Positions 14,190 through 20,873 of a stretch of DNA of 20,873 nucleotides are shown here, one piece after another. Below the pieces are notes generated by a model. That model ran no database searches and was not told where the DNA came from. It worked only from the letters and a program-made list of their open reading frames with translations. Numbering within the stretch: position 1 is the first letter of the stretch; every line of letters begins with the position of its first letter. Both the position numbers and the translations under genes were made by a program. The stretch is from JBFISM01 sp041608535 (GTDB taxonomy: Bacteria; Actinomycetota; Acidimicrobiia; Spongiisociales; UBA5794). The DNA lies in NCBI GenBank assembly GCA_041608535.1, contig JBFISM010000057.1, positions 1 to 20,873 on the forward strand, given 5' to 3'.

Positions 14190-16238
14190 TCAATGCATGA
14201 AGGCATCCACGGCCACCCAGCCCGCCGCGGTCCAGGTGAGCGGGTTGATCTCGATGGCGCTGAGCTCCGGGTCTGCGGCGAGGCGGTGTCCCAGCGCCGC
14301 GACGATGTCGGCGAGATCATCGAGGTCGGCGGGAGTCCCCGCTCGTGGTGCGGTCAAGACGTGGCGGCCCGGGATGCGATCGATCAGCCGCCGCGCCCTC
14401 TCGGTGGAGAGCGGGGCCAGCGCCATGACGGTCGCATCGAGTGCCTCGGCGAAGATTCCGCCGAGGCCGACCGTGACCATGGGGCCGAACGTCTCGTCAC
14501 GGATGGCGGCGGCCAGCACCTCGACTCCCGTAACCAGTGGCTCGATCACGACGCCCGTCGGGGAGAAGCCGGCGGAAACGGCGCCGGTGGTCACAGCCTC
14601 CACAGCCCTCGCGAGCTCCACGGAGGTGCGCACGTCGACGACCACGGCGCCTGCCTCCGTCTTGTGGATCAGGTCCGGTGCGTCCGCCTTGACGACCACC
14701 GGGAAGCCGATCTCGGCTGCGTCTCGTCGTGAATCGTCCCCCGTGGCGATACGCCGCTGCTCCACGGCGGCAATACCCCAGGAGGCGAGGACATGCATCG
14801 CGTCGCGATCTGCAACCGACGGCGCCGGCCCATCTGCCACCCGACTCGCAGACGAAGGTCGTCGGATGGCGCGCGTCGGTCGCTGCGGCTGGGTGACGAG
14901 CGCAGCCAGAGCTCGCACCGCAGCTCGGGGCTCCTCGGTGACGGGTCGCCCGGCGCGGCGCAATCGATGCAGCGGTCCGGCGGCTACGTCGCCGGCCATC
15001 CACAGATGGATCACCTCTGCGGGTGTGTTCAGCTCCAGGAGAGACGTGACTCGCTCTGCTGCGTGCGCCGGGGGATGAGCGGAGCTCACGGCGAGTACGG
15101 CCTGGTACTCACGTCCAAACCTGGCGACGACTTCGGCGAACCGCCCCGGGCCTCCGATGATGCCGCCCATGTCAACCGGGTTGCCCACCGTACCCTGGTC
15201 GAGGAGGGGTGCGATGTCGGCGACCAGCGCATCCGAAGGCGGTGGCAGCTCCACCCCGTATTGCTCGCACAGGTCTGCGAGCAGGATGGCGACGCCGCCG
15301 GAGTGAGCGACGATCCCGACCGACTCGACCGGTTGGTTGCCACATCGAGCGACGATCTCGGAGACGTCGAGGAGTTCGGCGGGTGTGGTGGCGATCGGTA
15401 CGCCGAGACTCCACAGCACGCCGTCGAGCACCCGGTGGGGGCGCGCCAGCGCCGCAGTGTGCGTCTCCAGCAGCGAACCACCGTGCTCGGACGTGCCGAA
15501 ACGAGCAACGACCACGCGCTTTCCGGCCCGATGGGCGTCGGCGACCGCCGCGACGAAGGCATCCCCACGACGCACCGTCTCCATCACCACGGCGACGACC
15601 GACACATCGGCGCGGTCGGCAAGCGCAACGATGCCGTCCGCGATGTCGACGTCGATCTCGTTGCCCGTCGAGATGGACGCCGCCAGGCCAGTCTGGCGTT
15701 CGGCTGCCAGGTTGTGGAGATAGCTCCCGATTCCGCCGCTCTGGGTGACGAGGCCGACCGGTCCGCCCCTGATCTCCGCGGCCGGCCGATCCAGGCAGGT
15801 GAGGAAGCTCATCGGGAGACCGGGACGGATCACGCCGCCGGAGTTGGGCCCGAGGAGACGCACCCCGCTTGTCGTGGCGGCCAGCCGTAGCTCCTCCTGC
15901 ACAGCCGCTCCGGCGTCCCCGCTCTCTGCAAACCCACCGGCGAACACTATGGCGACTCCGGCACCCGCAGCGGCGGCAACCACGTCGGGGGTGGCGGCGG
16001 CCGGAACGGCGAGGACGAGCACGTCCGGGGGGGCGGGCAAGGCAGCTACGGAGGCGAACACCGGGATGTCGTCGACGGCTGGGAGCTTGGGGTTCACCCC
16101 CCAGATCTGCCCGCCGTAGCCATGCGCTTGGAGATGGCGGAGCACCCGGTGGCCATGTTTGTCCGGATCGGCGCTGAGCCCGACGATGGCAATGGCGTCC
16201 GGATCGAATAGGCGGTGGAGGTGGTGCATCACCGACAT
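14190..16238 (-). CDS. Acyl-CoA synthetase (ADP-forming), fused alpha and beta domains
   Basis: This 682-residue protein fuses the ACD modules: a CoA-binding Rossmann domain (about 1-135, FDPDAIAIVGLSADP), a succinyl-CoA-ligase-like flavodoxin region (about 155-450, LVTQSGGIGSYL, then NPVDMGG) and a C-terminal ATP-grasp domain (about 475-682, GFPVVVKADAPDLIHKTEAGAVV and EINPLTW). The phosphorylated histidine is probably H260 in LLETHTAAL, matching His257 of the archaeal alpha subunit; H525 in LIHKTEAG fits the second phospho-relay histidine. It interconverts acyl-CoA + ADP + Pi with acid + CoA + ATP, supplying CoA esters or harvesting ATP. ATG 16238 is used; ATG 16229 is equally plausible. 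It is divergent from the dioxygenase gene. The acid is unknown. Confidence 0.9.
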   Translation of the reverse strand: MSVMHHLHRLFDPDAIAIVGLSADPDKHGHRVLRHLQAHGYGGQIWGVNPKLPAVDDIPVFASVAALPAPPDVLVLAVPAAATPDVVAAAAGAGVAIVFAGGFAESGDAGAAVQEELRLAATTSGVRLLGPNSGGVIRPGLPMSFLTCLDRPAAEIRGGPVGLVTQSGGIGSYLHNLAAERQTGLAASISTGNEIDVDIADGIVALADRADVSVVAVVMETVRRGDAFVAAVADAHRAGKRVVVARFGTSEHGGSLLETHTAALARPHRVLDGVLWSLGVPIATTPAELLDVSEIVARCGNQPVESVGIVAHSGGVAILLADLCEQYGVELPPPSDALVADIAPLLDQGTVGNPVDMGGIIGGPGRFAEVVARFGREYQAVLAVSSAHPPAHAAERVTSLLELNTPAEVIHLWMAGDVAAGPLHRLRRAGRPVTEEPRAAVRALAALVTQPQRPTRAIRRPSSASRVADGPAPSVADRDAMHVLASWGIAAVEQRRIATGDDSRRDAAEIGFPVVVKADAPDLIHKTEAGAVVVDVRTSVELARAVEAVTTGAVSAGFSPTGVVIEPLVTGVEVLAAAIRDETFGPMVTVGLGGIFAEALDATVMALAPLSTERARRLIDRIPGRHVLTAPRAGTPADLDDLADIVAALGHRLAADPELSAIEINPLTWTAAGWVAVDAFMH

Positions 16239-16241
16239 TGC

Positions 16242-16253
16242 ATCCTATAGGAT
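16242..16253. promoter_or_regulatory. Perfect 12-bp palindrome carrying a -10 box for each strand
   Basis: ATCCTATAGGAT reads the same on both strands and contains TAGGAT (TAnnnT) at 16248-16253 on plus and at 16247-16242 on minus. It lies between the divergent acyl-CoA synthetase and dioxygenase genes, 28 bp before GTG 16282 and 3 bp before ATG 16238. It may be a bidirectional promoter core or an operator. Neither strand has a convincing -35 hexamer. Confidence 0.45.
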
Positions 16254-16281
16254 TGCGCCCGGCGACTCGGGCGGAGGAGAC

Positions 16282-17319
16282 GTGAGCCGCATTCCAGTCC
16301 GCGACGAAGAGTTCAGCGGGCCGCAGGCGTGGCTGGGTCCGCAACTACAGAACGAGACGAGCTGGGTCCACCACCTCTCGGAACATGACGTCGGCGAGAT
16401 CGATGCTGCTCTCCGCAGAGTACAGGCGGCCGACCTCACCATCCCCTTTCCTGCAGAAGCCTTCGCCGTGCCGGAGTTGTCGCAGTTTCTGCGCACCATC
16501 CCAGACACACTCGAGAACGGGCCTGGGTTCATGCTCGTCCGCGGCCTCCCTCGGGAGAGATTCACTGCTGCGGAGTGCGAGCTGATCTACTGGGGACTCG
16601 GCGTGCAGTTCGGCACCCCCATCTCCCAGAACAGTCGGGGCCATCTCCTCGGGCACGTGCGCGACGAGGGCAAGACGATGGACGACCCGAACGCTCGCGC
16701 CTACCAGACACGCTCCCGGCTCGACTTCCATTGCGATCAGCTTCCGGTCGACATCCTGGGTCTGTTCTGTGTGCAGTCCGCCAAATCGGGAGGGGCCAGT
16801 GCGCTGGTGAGTGCGGCCACCGTGCACAACGTGTTGCGGCGAGAGCGACCCGATCTGCTCGAAGAGCTGTACCAGCCGTACTACGTCGACTGGCGTGGGG
16901 AGAACCCACCCGGCGAGGAGCCTTTCTACGCATGTCCGATGTTCAGCCACCACGACGGCAAGCTGGCAGTGCGGTTTGCCAGCCTCGCCTACTTCCGGTC
17001 CGTGGGTCGCTTCGGCGAGCAGTACGCCATGTCACCCGCACAGGCGGAGGCTCTGGAGTTCGTGCAGGAGGTCGCCAATCGGCCGGACTTGCGCCTGACG
17101 ATGGACTTCCAGCCCGGTGACATGCAGTTCCTCAACAACCACGTGATCCTCCACTCCCGCGAGGAATACGAGGATCACGACGAGCCGGAGCGGAAACGTC
17201 ATCTCCTGAGGATGTGGATCGCCTACCCGGAGGACAAGCGCCGCTCCCTTTCACCACTCCTCGCCGAGCGCTATCGCTTCGTCGAGATGGGCGGCATACC
17301 AAAACGCGTAGGTGTGTAG
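16282..17319 (+). CDS. TauD/TfdA-family Fe(II)/2-oxoglutarate-dependent dioxygenase
   Basis: This 345-residue protein has the iron facial triad H150-x-D152 (LDFHCDQ) and H291 (NNHVILHSREEY), and R310 (RKRHLLRMWI) suited to bind the 2-oxoglutarate carboxylate. LLVSAA-like segments and GDMQFLNNHVILH match the TauD/TfdA clavaminate-synthase-like fold. Members hydroxylate small acids, sulfonates, phenoxyacids or betaines, often removing a side group. GTG 16282 has GGAGGAGA immediately upstream (16273-16280), which rules out the longer open frame beginning near 16159. It diverges from the acyl-CoA synthetase gene, and 4 bases after its stop begins copy 2 of the palindromic repeat. The substrate is unknown; with a sulfotransferase elsewhere in the window, a sulfated compound is one untested idea. 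Confidence 0.87.
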   Translation: MSRIPVRDEEFSGPQAWLGPQLQNETSWVHHLSEHDVGEIDAALRRVQAADLTIPFPAEAFAVPELSQFLRTIPDTLENGPGFMLVRGLPRERFTAAECELIYWGLGVQFGTPISQNSRGHLLGHVRDEGKTMDDPNARAYQTRSRLDFHCDQLPVDILGLFCVQSAKSGGASALVSAATVHNVLRRERPDLLEELYQPYYVDWRGENPPGEEPFYACPMFSHHDGKLAVRFASLAYFRSVGRFGEQYAMSPAQAEALEFVQEVANRPDLRLTMDFQPGDMQFLNNHVILHSREEYEDHDEPERKRHLLRMWIAYPEDKRRSLSPLLAERYRFVEMGGIPKRVGV

Positions 17320-17323
17320 TCGT

Positions 17324-17368
17324 CGAGTGTGCTTGGAACGTCGATTACGCGGCGAGCAAACACACTCG
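17324..17368 (+). repeat. 45-bp near-palindromic dispersed repeat, copy 2
   Basis: The arms CGAGTGTGCTT (17324-17334) and AAACACACTCG (17358-17368) match as an inverted repeat except at one position. The 23-bp centre, starting GGAAC and containing TCGATTACGCGGCG, matches the reverse complement of copy 1 at 20 of 23 positions; the whole unit matches at 41 of 45. It starts 4 bases after the dioxygenase stop. The inner hairpin seen in copy 1 is degraded here. No T-tract follows. Confidence 0.85.
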
Positions 17369-17478
17369 ACGGCTGGATAGGGTGGGAGCGGGTCGACAAG
17401 CCGGTGCTCGTGGGCATCACTCCGGCGGGATGCGACCTCGAACCGGGCGTTCCTCGGAAGTTGTGTGATCATCCTGCG
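17369..17478 (+). other. Leader region before the YceI-family gene
   Basis: These 110 bases lie between the repeat and ATG 17479. TAGGGT at 17378-17383 fits TAnnnT, but no matching -35 is visible and no ribosome site lies close to the ATG. I see no other gene or RNA structure. Confidence 0.25.
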
Positions 17479-18318
17479 ATGACCAGTAACGAATCTCCAC
17501 CATCACTACCCCGTCCCCGGACCAGCCGCATCCCTCTTCTCGCCATCGGCGCCGTTGTGCTGATCGGCGCCGGAGCCGGGCTGTACCTCTTCTTCGCCGG
17601 TGACGAGCCGGAGGCGGTTTCGCTGGAGGCGGCCGTGGCGGCGGCCACCAGCACCAGTGCGGCCACGGACACAACCGGCGCCGCAACGACGACGTCCAGC
17701 GCACCCGAGACCACCGTTGCCGAGGAGACGACCACGACCGCAACGGCCGAGACCGAAGGTATCGATGGGACATGGGTGGTGGACACCTCCATCGGTACGT
17801 TTGATTTCGAATCTGCCACCGGATCTTTCGTCGGCTTCCGGATCCGAGAGACCCTCGGCCAGGGCATCGGGGAGACCGAAGCGGTGGGGCGTACCGGCGA
17901 CGTGTCCGGCACACTCGCGATCGCCGGCACCGAAGTGACGTCGGTTGACGTAGAAGCCGACCTGTCCACGCTCACGTCAAACCAGTCCCGGCGTGACGAT
18001 CGGGTACAGGATGCGCTGAACACGGGCGAGTTCCCGACCGCAACGTTCACCTTGACCGAGCCGATCGAGCTGCCTGCGGGTGCGGCAGACGGCGAGGCAG
18101 TCGCCGGAGTGGCCAACGGTGACTTGACCGTGAGCGGAGTGACGCAACCGGTCGCGTTCGACGTCCAAGCGCAACTCGTCGACGGGATCATCGTGGTGGT
18201 GGCCTCGACCGAGATCACGTTCGCCGACTACGGCGTTGCGGTTCCTTCGGCCGGGATCGTGCTGAGCGTCGACGATTTCGGGATCGTCGAGATGCAGCTG
18301 CTGTTCACCAGGCAGTGA
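17479..18318 (+). CDS. Membrane-anchored YceI-family protein
   Basis: This 279-residue protein has a short basic cytoplasmic N-terminus, one membrane segment (IPLLAIGAVVLIGAGAGLYL, about residues 17-38), a low-complexity Thr/Ala/Ser linker (about 45-95, with runs such as ATTTSSAPETT) and a C-terminal YceI lipocalin-like domain. Domain markers are GTWVVDTSIGTFDFE, a FxI segment, SVDVEADLSTLTSNQSRRDDRVQ, FPTATFTL and GDLTVSGVTQPVAFDV. YceI proteins bind isoprenoid-type lipids in an eight-stranded barrel. Here the barrel would sit outside the membrane on a flexible, possibly glycosylated stalk. ATG 17479 is chosen because translation from further upstream would run through the repeat. It converges on the VOC gene, 9 bp away. 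Confidence 0.85.
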   Translation: MTSNESPPSLPRPRTSRIPLLAIGAVVLIGAGAGLYLFFAGDEPEAVSLEAAVAAATSTSAATDTTGAATTTSSAPETTVAEETTTTATAETEGIDGTWVVDTSIGTFDFESATGSFVGFRIRETLGQGIGETEAVGRTGDVSGTLAIAGTEVTSVDVEADLSTLTSNQSRRDDRVQDALNTGEFPTATFTLTEPIELPAGAADGEAVAGVANGDLTVSGVTQPVAFDVQAQLVDGIIVVVASTEITFADYGVAVPSAGIVLSVDDFGIVEMQLLFTRQ

Positions 18319-18327
18319 TCCGAGAGA

Positions 18328-18711
18328 TCAGGTGTTGTCGGTCTCTTCGAGAATCCAGATTCGGACGCCGGATGGGTCATCGATACCGAATGAGCGATCG
18401 CCCCAGGGATTGTCGACGAGACCGCGGGCGATCGGGATGCCACGCTCCACGAGTCGCTCGTGCCAGGCCTCGACGTCGGCTACCTCCACCGCCACTTCGA
18501 CCCCGGCGACCGGCCGCCGGTCTTGGCGGGCGCCCCACGGCGGACCGAACACCTCGATCGTCCGACCGTTCCCGGCACGAAGGATGGCTCCGGGTCCTTC
18601 ATCGCCGTCCCAGGTCGACTCGACCGGCATGTCCAACACGTCTCGGTAGAAGCCCACGACACCGGCGAAGTCCTCGACGTTCATCACGAGATTCAGCCTC
18701 TCCGCATCCAC
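18328..18711 (-). CDS. VOC (glyoxalase/bleomycin-resistance/extradiol dioxygenase) superfamily protein
   Basis: This 127-residue single VOC unit shows two beta-alpha-beta-beta-beta modules: LNLVMNVEDFAGVVGFYRDVLDMPV then ATIEVFG-like strands, and VEVAVEVADVEAWHERLVERGI then FGIDDPSGVRIWILE. The closing DPSG.RIWILE, with E as a metal ligand, is typical. Functions in the superfamily range from glyoxalase to fosfomycin resistance, so none is assigned. GTG 18711 is chosen because it lies 6 bases after TACGAT, a leaderless -10 signature, and gives a start right before the first strand. It is 73 bp downstream of the CaiB gene on the same strand and could also be read from that operon. Confidence 0.8.
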   Translation of the reverse strand: MDAERLNLVMNVEDFAGVVGFYRDVLDMPVESTWDGDEGPGAILRAGNGRTIEVFGPPWGARQDRRPVAGVEVAVEVADVEAWHERLVERGIPIARGLVDNPWGDRSFGIDDPSGVRIWILEETDNT

Positions 18712-18717
18712 GTCCCC

Positions 18718-18723
18718 ATCGTA
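18718..18723 (-). promoter_or_regulatory. Putative -10 box of a leaderless transcript for the VOC gene
   Basis: On the minus strand TACGAT fits TAnnnT and ends 6 bases before GTG 18711, so transcription would begin at or within a base of the start codon. A weak TTGCCG lies 19 bp further upstream. Confidence 0.4.
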
Positions 18724-18784
18724 CGTGTCGATCCCCCAGGTGCGGCAACGTGTGTGGCTCGCGCAAGCGGATACGAACGCCGGC

Positions 18785-19987
18785 TCAGGAGTGTTGATGA
18801 AGCCCGAGCACGCCATCTGTGGCGAGGGCCGTGATGGCGCCGTCGTCGAGGCCGAGGAGTTCGCGTAGCACCTCGGCGGTGTGCTCCCCGAGCATGGGAG
18901 CGGGGCGAGACGGGAACTCCCAGGCACTCAACTTCATCGGGCTCGGCTGGTACCGAACCTCGCCCACGGTGGGGTGCTCATAGCTGCGGATCATCCCCCG
19001 CTCGGCGAGATGTGGGTCGGCGAAGAGCGAGCCGAAGTCATTGACCGGTGCAGATGGGATGTCGTACTCGTCGAGGATGCGGATCCACTCGCGCTGGGGT
19101 CGCTGCCGGAACGCCTCGGCGAGAAGCGGCTCCAACCAGGCACGGTTGGCAACGCGGGCGGCGTTGTCCTTGGTTCGCTCGTCGTCCTTCAGTTCGGGTC
19201 GGTCGATGGCATCGCACAGGTTGCGCCAGAACTTCTCGTCCCGAGCGGCCACCACCACGAAGCCGTCCTGCACGGGAAAGGCCTGCCACGGCACCATGTG
19301 GGCGTGACCCGACCCCTGGCGGGTCACCTTCGCTCCGGTGGTGAGGTGGTCGAGGGCGTCATAGGCCAGGAGATGCACCATCGAGTCGAGCATGGCGACG
19401 TCGGCGTGCTGGCCGGTGCCGTGCCGCTCTCGTCCCACCAGCGCCGCCAGCACCGAGATGGTGGAGTAGATACCGCCGGACATGTCGGCGAGCGGTACCC
19501 CGGCTCGGGCCGGCATCCCGTCTGGATCTCCGGTGATGTCCATGTGACCGCTGTACGCCTGCACCACGAGGTCGAACGCCGCCTTGTCGCGCAGCGGTCC
19601 CGTCTCTCCGAACCCCGTGATCGACGAGGTGATGATCGTCGGGTTGTGCCGCCGCAGAGTCTCGTGATCGATGCGGAGTCTCGTCATCACTCCCGGCCGG
19701 AAGTTGTCGATCACCACGTCCGACTCCGCCACGAGCCCGTAGAAGATGTCGAGCCCCCGCTCGCTCTTGAGATCGATCACCACGCTCTTCTTGCCCCGAT
19801 TCATGAAGAGGTGTATCGCGCTCTGATCGCCCAGCGGTGCGATGGTGGCGTTGCGCGCCGTGTCGCCCCGGGGCGGCTCGATCTTGATGACCTCGGCGCC
19901 GAGGTCGGCGAGGATCACTCCGCCGAAGGTACCGGCGATGACCTGGCCCAACTCCAACACTCGGACGCCGTCGAGCATCCCCGCCAT
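18785..19987 (-). CDS. CaiB/BaiF family (class III) CoA-transferase, second copy
   Basis: This 400-residue protein shows the class III CoA-transferase layout: MLDGVRVLELGQVIAGTFGG, GAEVIKIEPPRGD, MNRGKKSVVIDLKS, VVIDNFRPGVM, and the probable catalytic D168 in GVPLADMSGGIYS. Other family blocks are GTGQHADVAMLDS and VPWQAFPVQDGFVVVAA. It transfers CoA between carboxylates; the substrates are unknown. It is clearly divergent from the first copy (290-1498). ATG 19987 lies 4 bp after the stop of the upstream Gfo/Idh gene, so the two form an operon. ATG 19978 would also give a normal N-terminus; no strong ribosome site separates the options. Confidence 0.9.
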   Translation of the reverse strand: MAGMLDGVRVLELGQVIAGTFGGVILADLGAEVIKIEPPRGDTARNATIAPLGDQSAIHLFMNRGKKSVVIDLKSERGLDIFYGLVAESDVVIDNFRPGVMTRLRIDHETLRRHNPTIITSSITGFGETGPLRDKAAFDLVVQAYSGHMDITGDPDGMPARAGVPLADMSGGIYSTISVLAALVGRERHGTGQHADVAMLDSMVHLLAYDALDHLTTGAKVTRQGSGHAHMVPWQAFPVQDGFVVVAARDEKFWRNLCDAIDRPELKDDERTKDNAARVANRAWLEPLLAEAFRQRPQREWIRILDEYDIPSAPVNDFGSLFADPHLAERGMIRSYEHPTVGEVRYQPSPMKLSAWEFPSRPAPMLGEHTAEVLRELLGLDDGAITALATDGVLGLHQHS

Positions 19988-19991
19988 CGGG

Positions 19992-20873
19992 TCAGATGCC
20001 CCAGGTGATCTCGACCACCTCGCCGGTTCTGGCCGATTCGTCGACGGCGGTGGAGACCTTGAGCACGTCGAAACCTTCCCGACCGGTGGCGAGGATGGGG
20101 TCGCGCCTGTCCTGGCCGACGGCATTGATGAAGGCATGCGTCTCTTCTTGCATCGCTCCGAAATGCTCGCCGAGCGCCCAGTCGCCCGGCATGTACGACC
20201 CGAGCAGTGCCACGTTCATCGTGGTGTCCGGCGTGTACGGGGATGGCACCGGACGGGACGATGCCATCATCACGTCGCGATGGTCGTCGCGCACGCTGAT
20301 GGTTCCGTCCCGACCGAACAGCTCGAAATCCATCGATGCGACGTATGCCGGCCAGAACTCCGGCAGCTCCCAGCTGACGCCGAGGTTGGCGACCGCTCCA
20401 TCCTCGAGCGTCAACACACACCACGTCGAGTCGAGCGAGCCGTGTTCTTCGTGCATCCTCGCCTTGGCGCCTGCTGCGTACGCCTTCACCGGCCGGCTGT
20501 CCGGAACAAACCACATGAGCAGGTCGAACAGGTACGTCATCGTGTTCACCGATGGCGTCGTCGTACCCGCTCGCGAGATGACGGCTCTGGCGACGGACTG
20601 CGTGAGATAGATGGTGGCCTTGGCGCTCGTGACCTGGCCGACGTAGCCCTGCATCACGTGTTCTTTGATGGCCAGGTAGCGACGGCGGAAGCGCTGGGTG
20701 AAACCCGTGTACACCTCGACGCCGTACTCCTCTGCGGCGGCGAGCAGCTTCTCGCCTTCGGTGGGGAGGATGGTGATTGGCTTTTCGATGAGGAGTGCTT
20801 TCCCCGCCTGGATGGCTGCCATGGCCGGCTCGTAGTGGCTGTCCTCGGTGGAGGCGACGACGACCGCATCCAC
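19992..20873 (-). CDS. Gfo/Idh/MocA family NAD(P)-dependent oxidoreductase (3), 5' end outside window
   Basis: The last 293 codons of an oxidoreductase run off the right edge, so the N-terminal nucleotide-binding glycine motif is missing. What remains begins within the Rossmann fold (MDAVVVASTEDSHYEPA) and includes the family EKP signature (LLIEKPIT), a TMTYLFDLLMW segment in place of the usual GxHxxD region, and the C-terminal sheet domain. The GTG at 20871-20873 is probably an internal valine rather than the start. It lies just upstream of the second CaiB gene with 4 bp between them. It is less like oxidoreductases 1 and 2 than they are to each other. The substrate is unknown. Confidence 0.85.
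   Translation of the reverse strand: MDAVVVASTEDSHYEPAMAAIQAGKALLIEKPITILPTEGEKLLAAAEEYGVEVYTGFTQRFRRRYLAIKEHVMQGYVGQVTSAKATIYLTQSVARAVISRAGTTTPSVNTMTYLFDLLMWFVPDSRPVKAYAAGAKARMHEEHGSLDSTWCVLTLEDGAVANLGVSWELPEFWPAYVASMDFELFGRDGTISVRDDHRDVMMASSRPVPSPYTPDTTMNVALLGSYMPGDWALGEHFGAMQEETHAFINAVGQDRRDPILATGREGFDVLKVSTAVDESARTGEVVEITWGI

Overview
The window is GC-rich and dense with genes. It looks chromosomal and actinobacterial: GTG and TTG starts are frequent, genes overlap by 4 bp (ATGA/GTGA), and several genes look leaderless, with a TAnnnT -10 box 6-8 bases before the start codon. The mix of CoA-transferase, amidohydrolase and Gfo/Idh genes would suit an environmental actinobacterium, perhaps of the Acidimicrobiia type, but that class is a guess. 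I see no rRNA, tRNA, CRISPR array, phage gene or transposase.

Bases 1-4994 (+) hold a tight six-gene operon: the end of a crotonase, a CaiB/BaiF CoA-transferase, an ACMSD-type amidohydrolase, a carboxymuconolactone-decarboxylase-like protein, a second amidohydrolase and a 3-hydroxyisobutyrate-dehydrogenase-like enzyme. It looks catabolic, handling a carboxylic acid through CoA esters and ring or chain cleavage; the substrate cannot be read from sequence. A parvulin-type lipoprotein (5013-6005) follows with its own leaderless promoter signal.

Bases 6038-8112 (-) hold an enolase-superfamily (muconate-cycloisomerase-like) gene overlapping a Gfo/Idh oxidoreductase. An intergenic region with several inverted repeats (8113-8306) separates them from a divergent sulfotransferase (8307-9251). 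A third amidohydrolase follows, preceded by a probable 8-codon leaderless upstream ORF, then a second Gfo/Idh gene and a GNAT acetyltransferase.

Bases 11912-14162 hold two divergent membrane-protein genes, one of the DUF4173 type. A fused ADP-forming acyl-CoA synthetase (-) and a TauD/TfdA dioxygenase (+) diverge from a short region carrying a perfect 12-bp palindrome that supplies a -10 box to each strand. A membrane-anchored YceI protein, a VOC protein, a second CaiB CoA-transferase and a 5'-truncated third Gfo/Idh gene complete the window.

The most distinctive non-coding item is a 45-bp near-palindrome present twice (10345-10389 and 17324-17368), in opposite orientations, 41/45 identical, each copy beginning 3-4 bases after a stop codon. 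The most distinctive genic item is the set of three amidohydrolase paralogues within 9 kb, together with three Gfo/Idh genes each adjacent to a different carboxylate or CoA enzyme. This may be an undescribed catabolic module.
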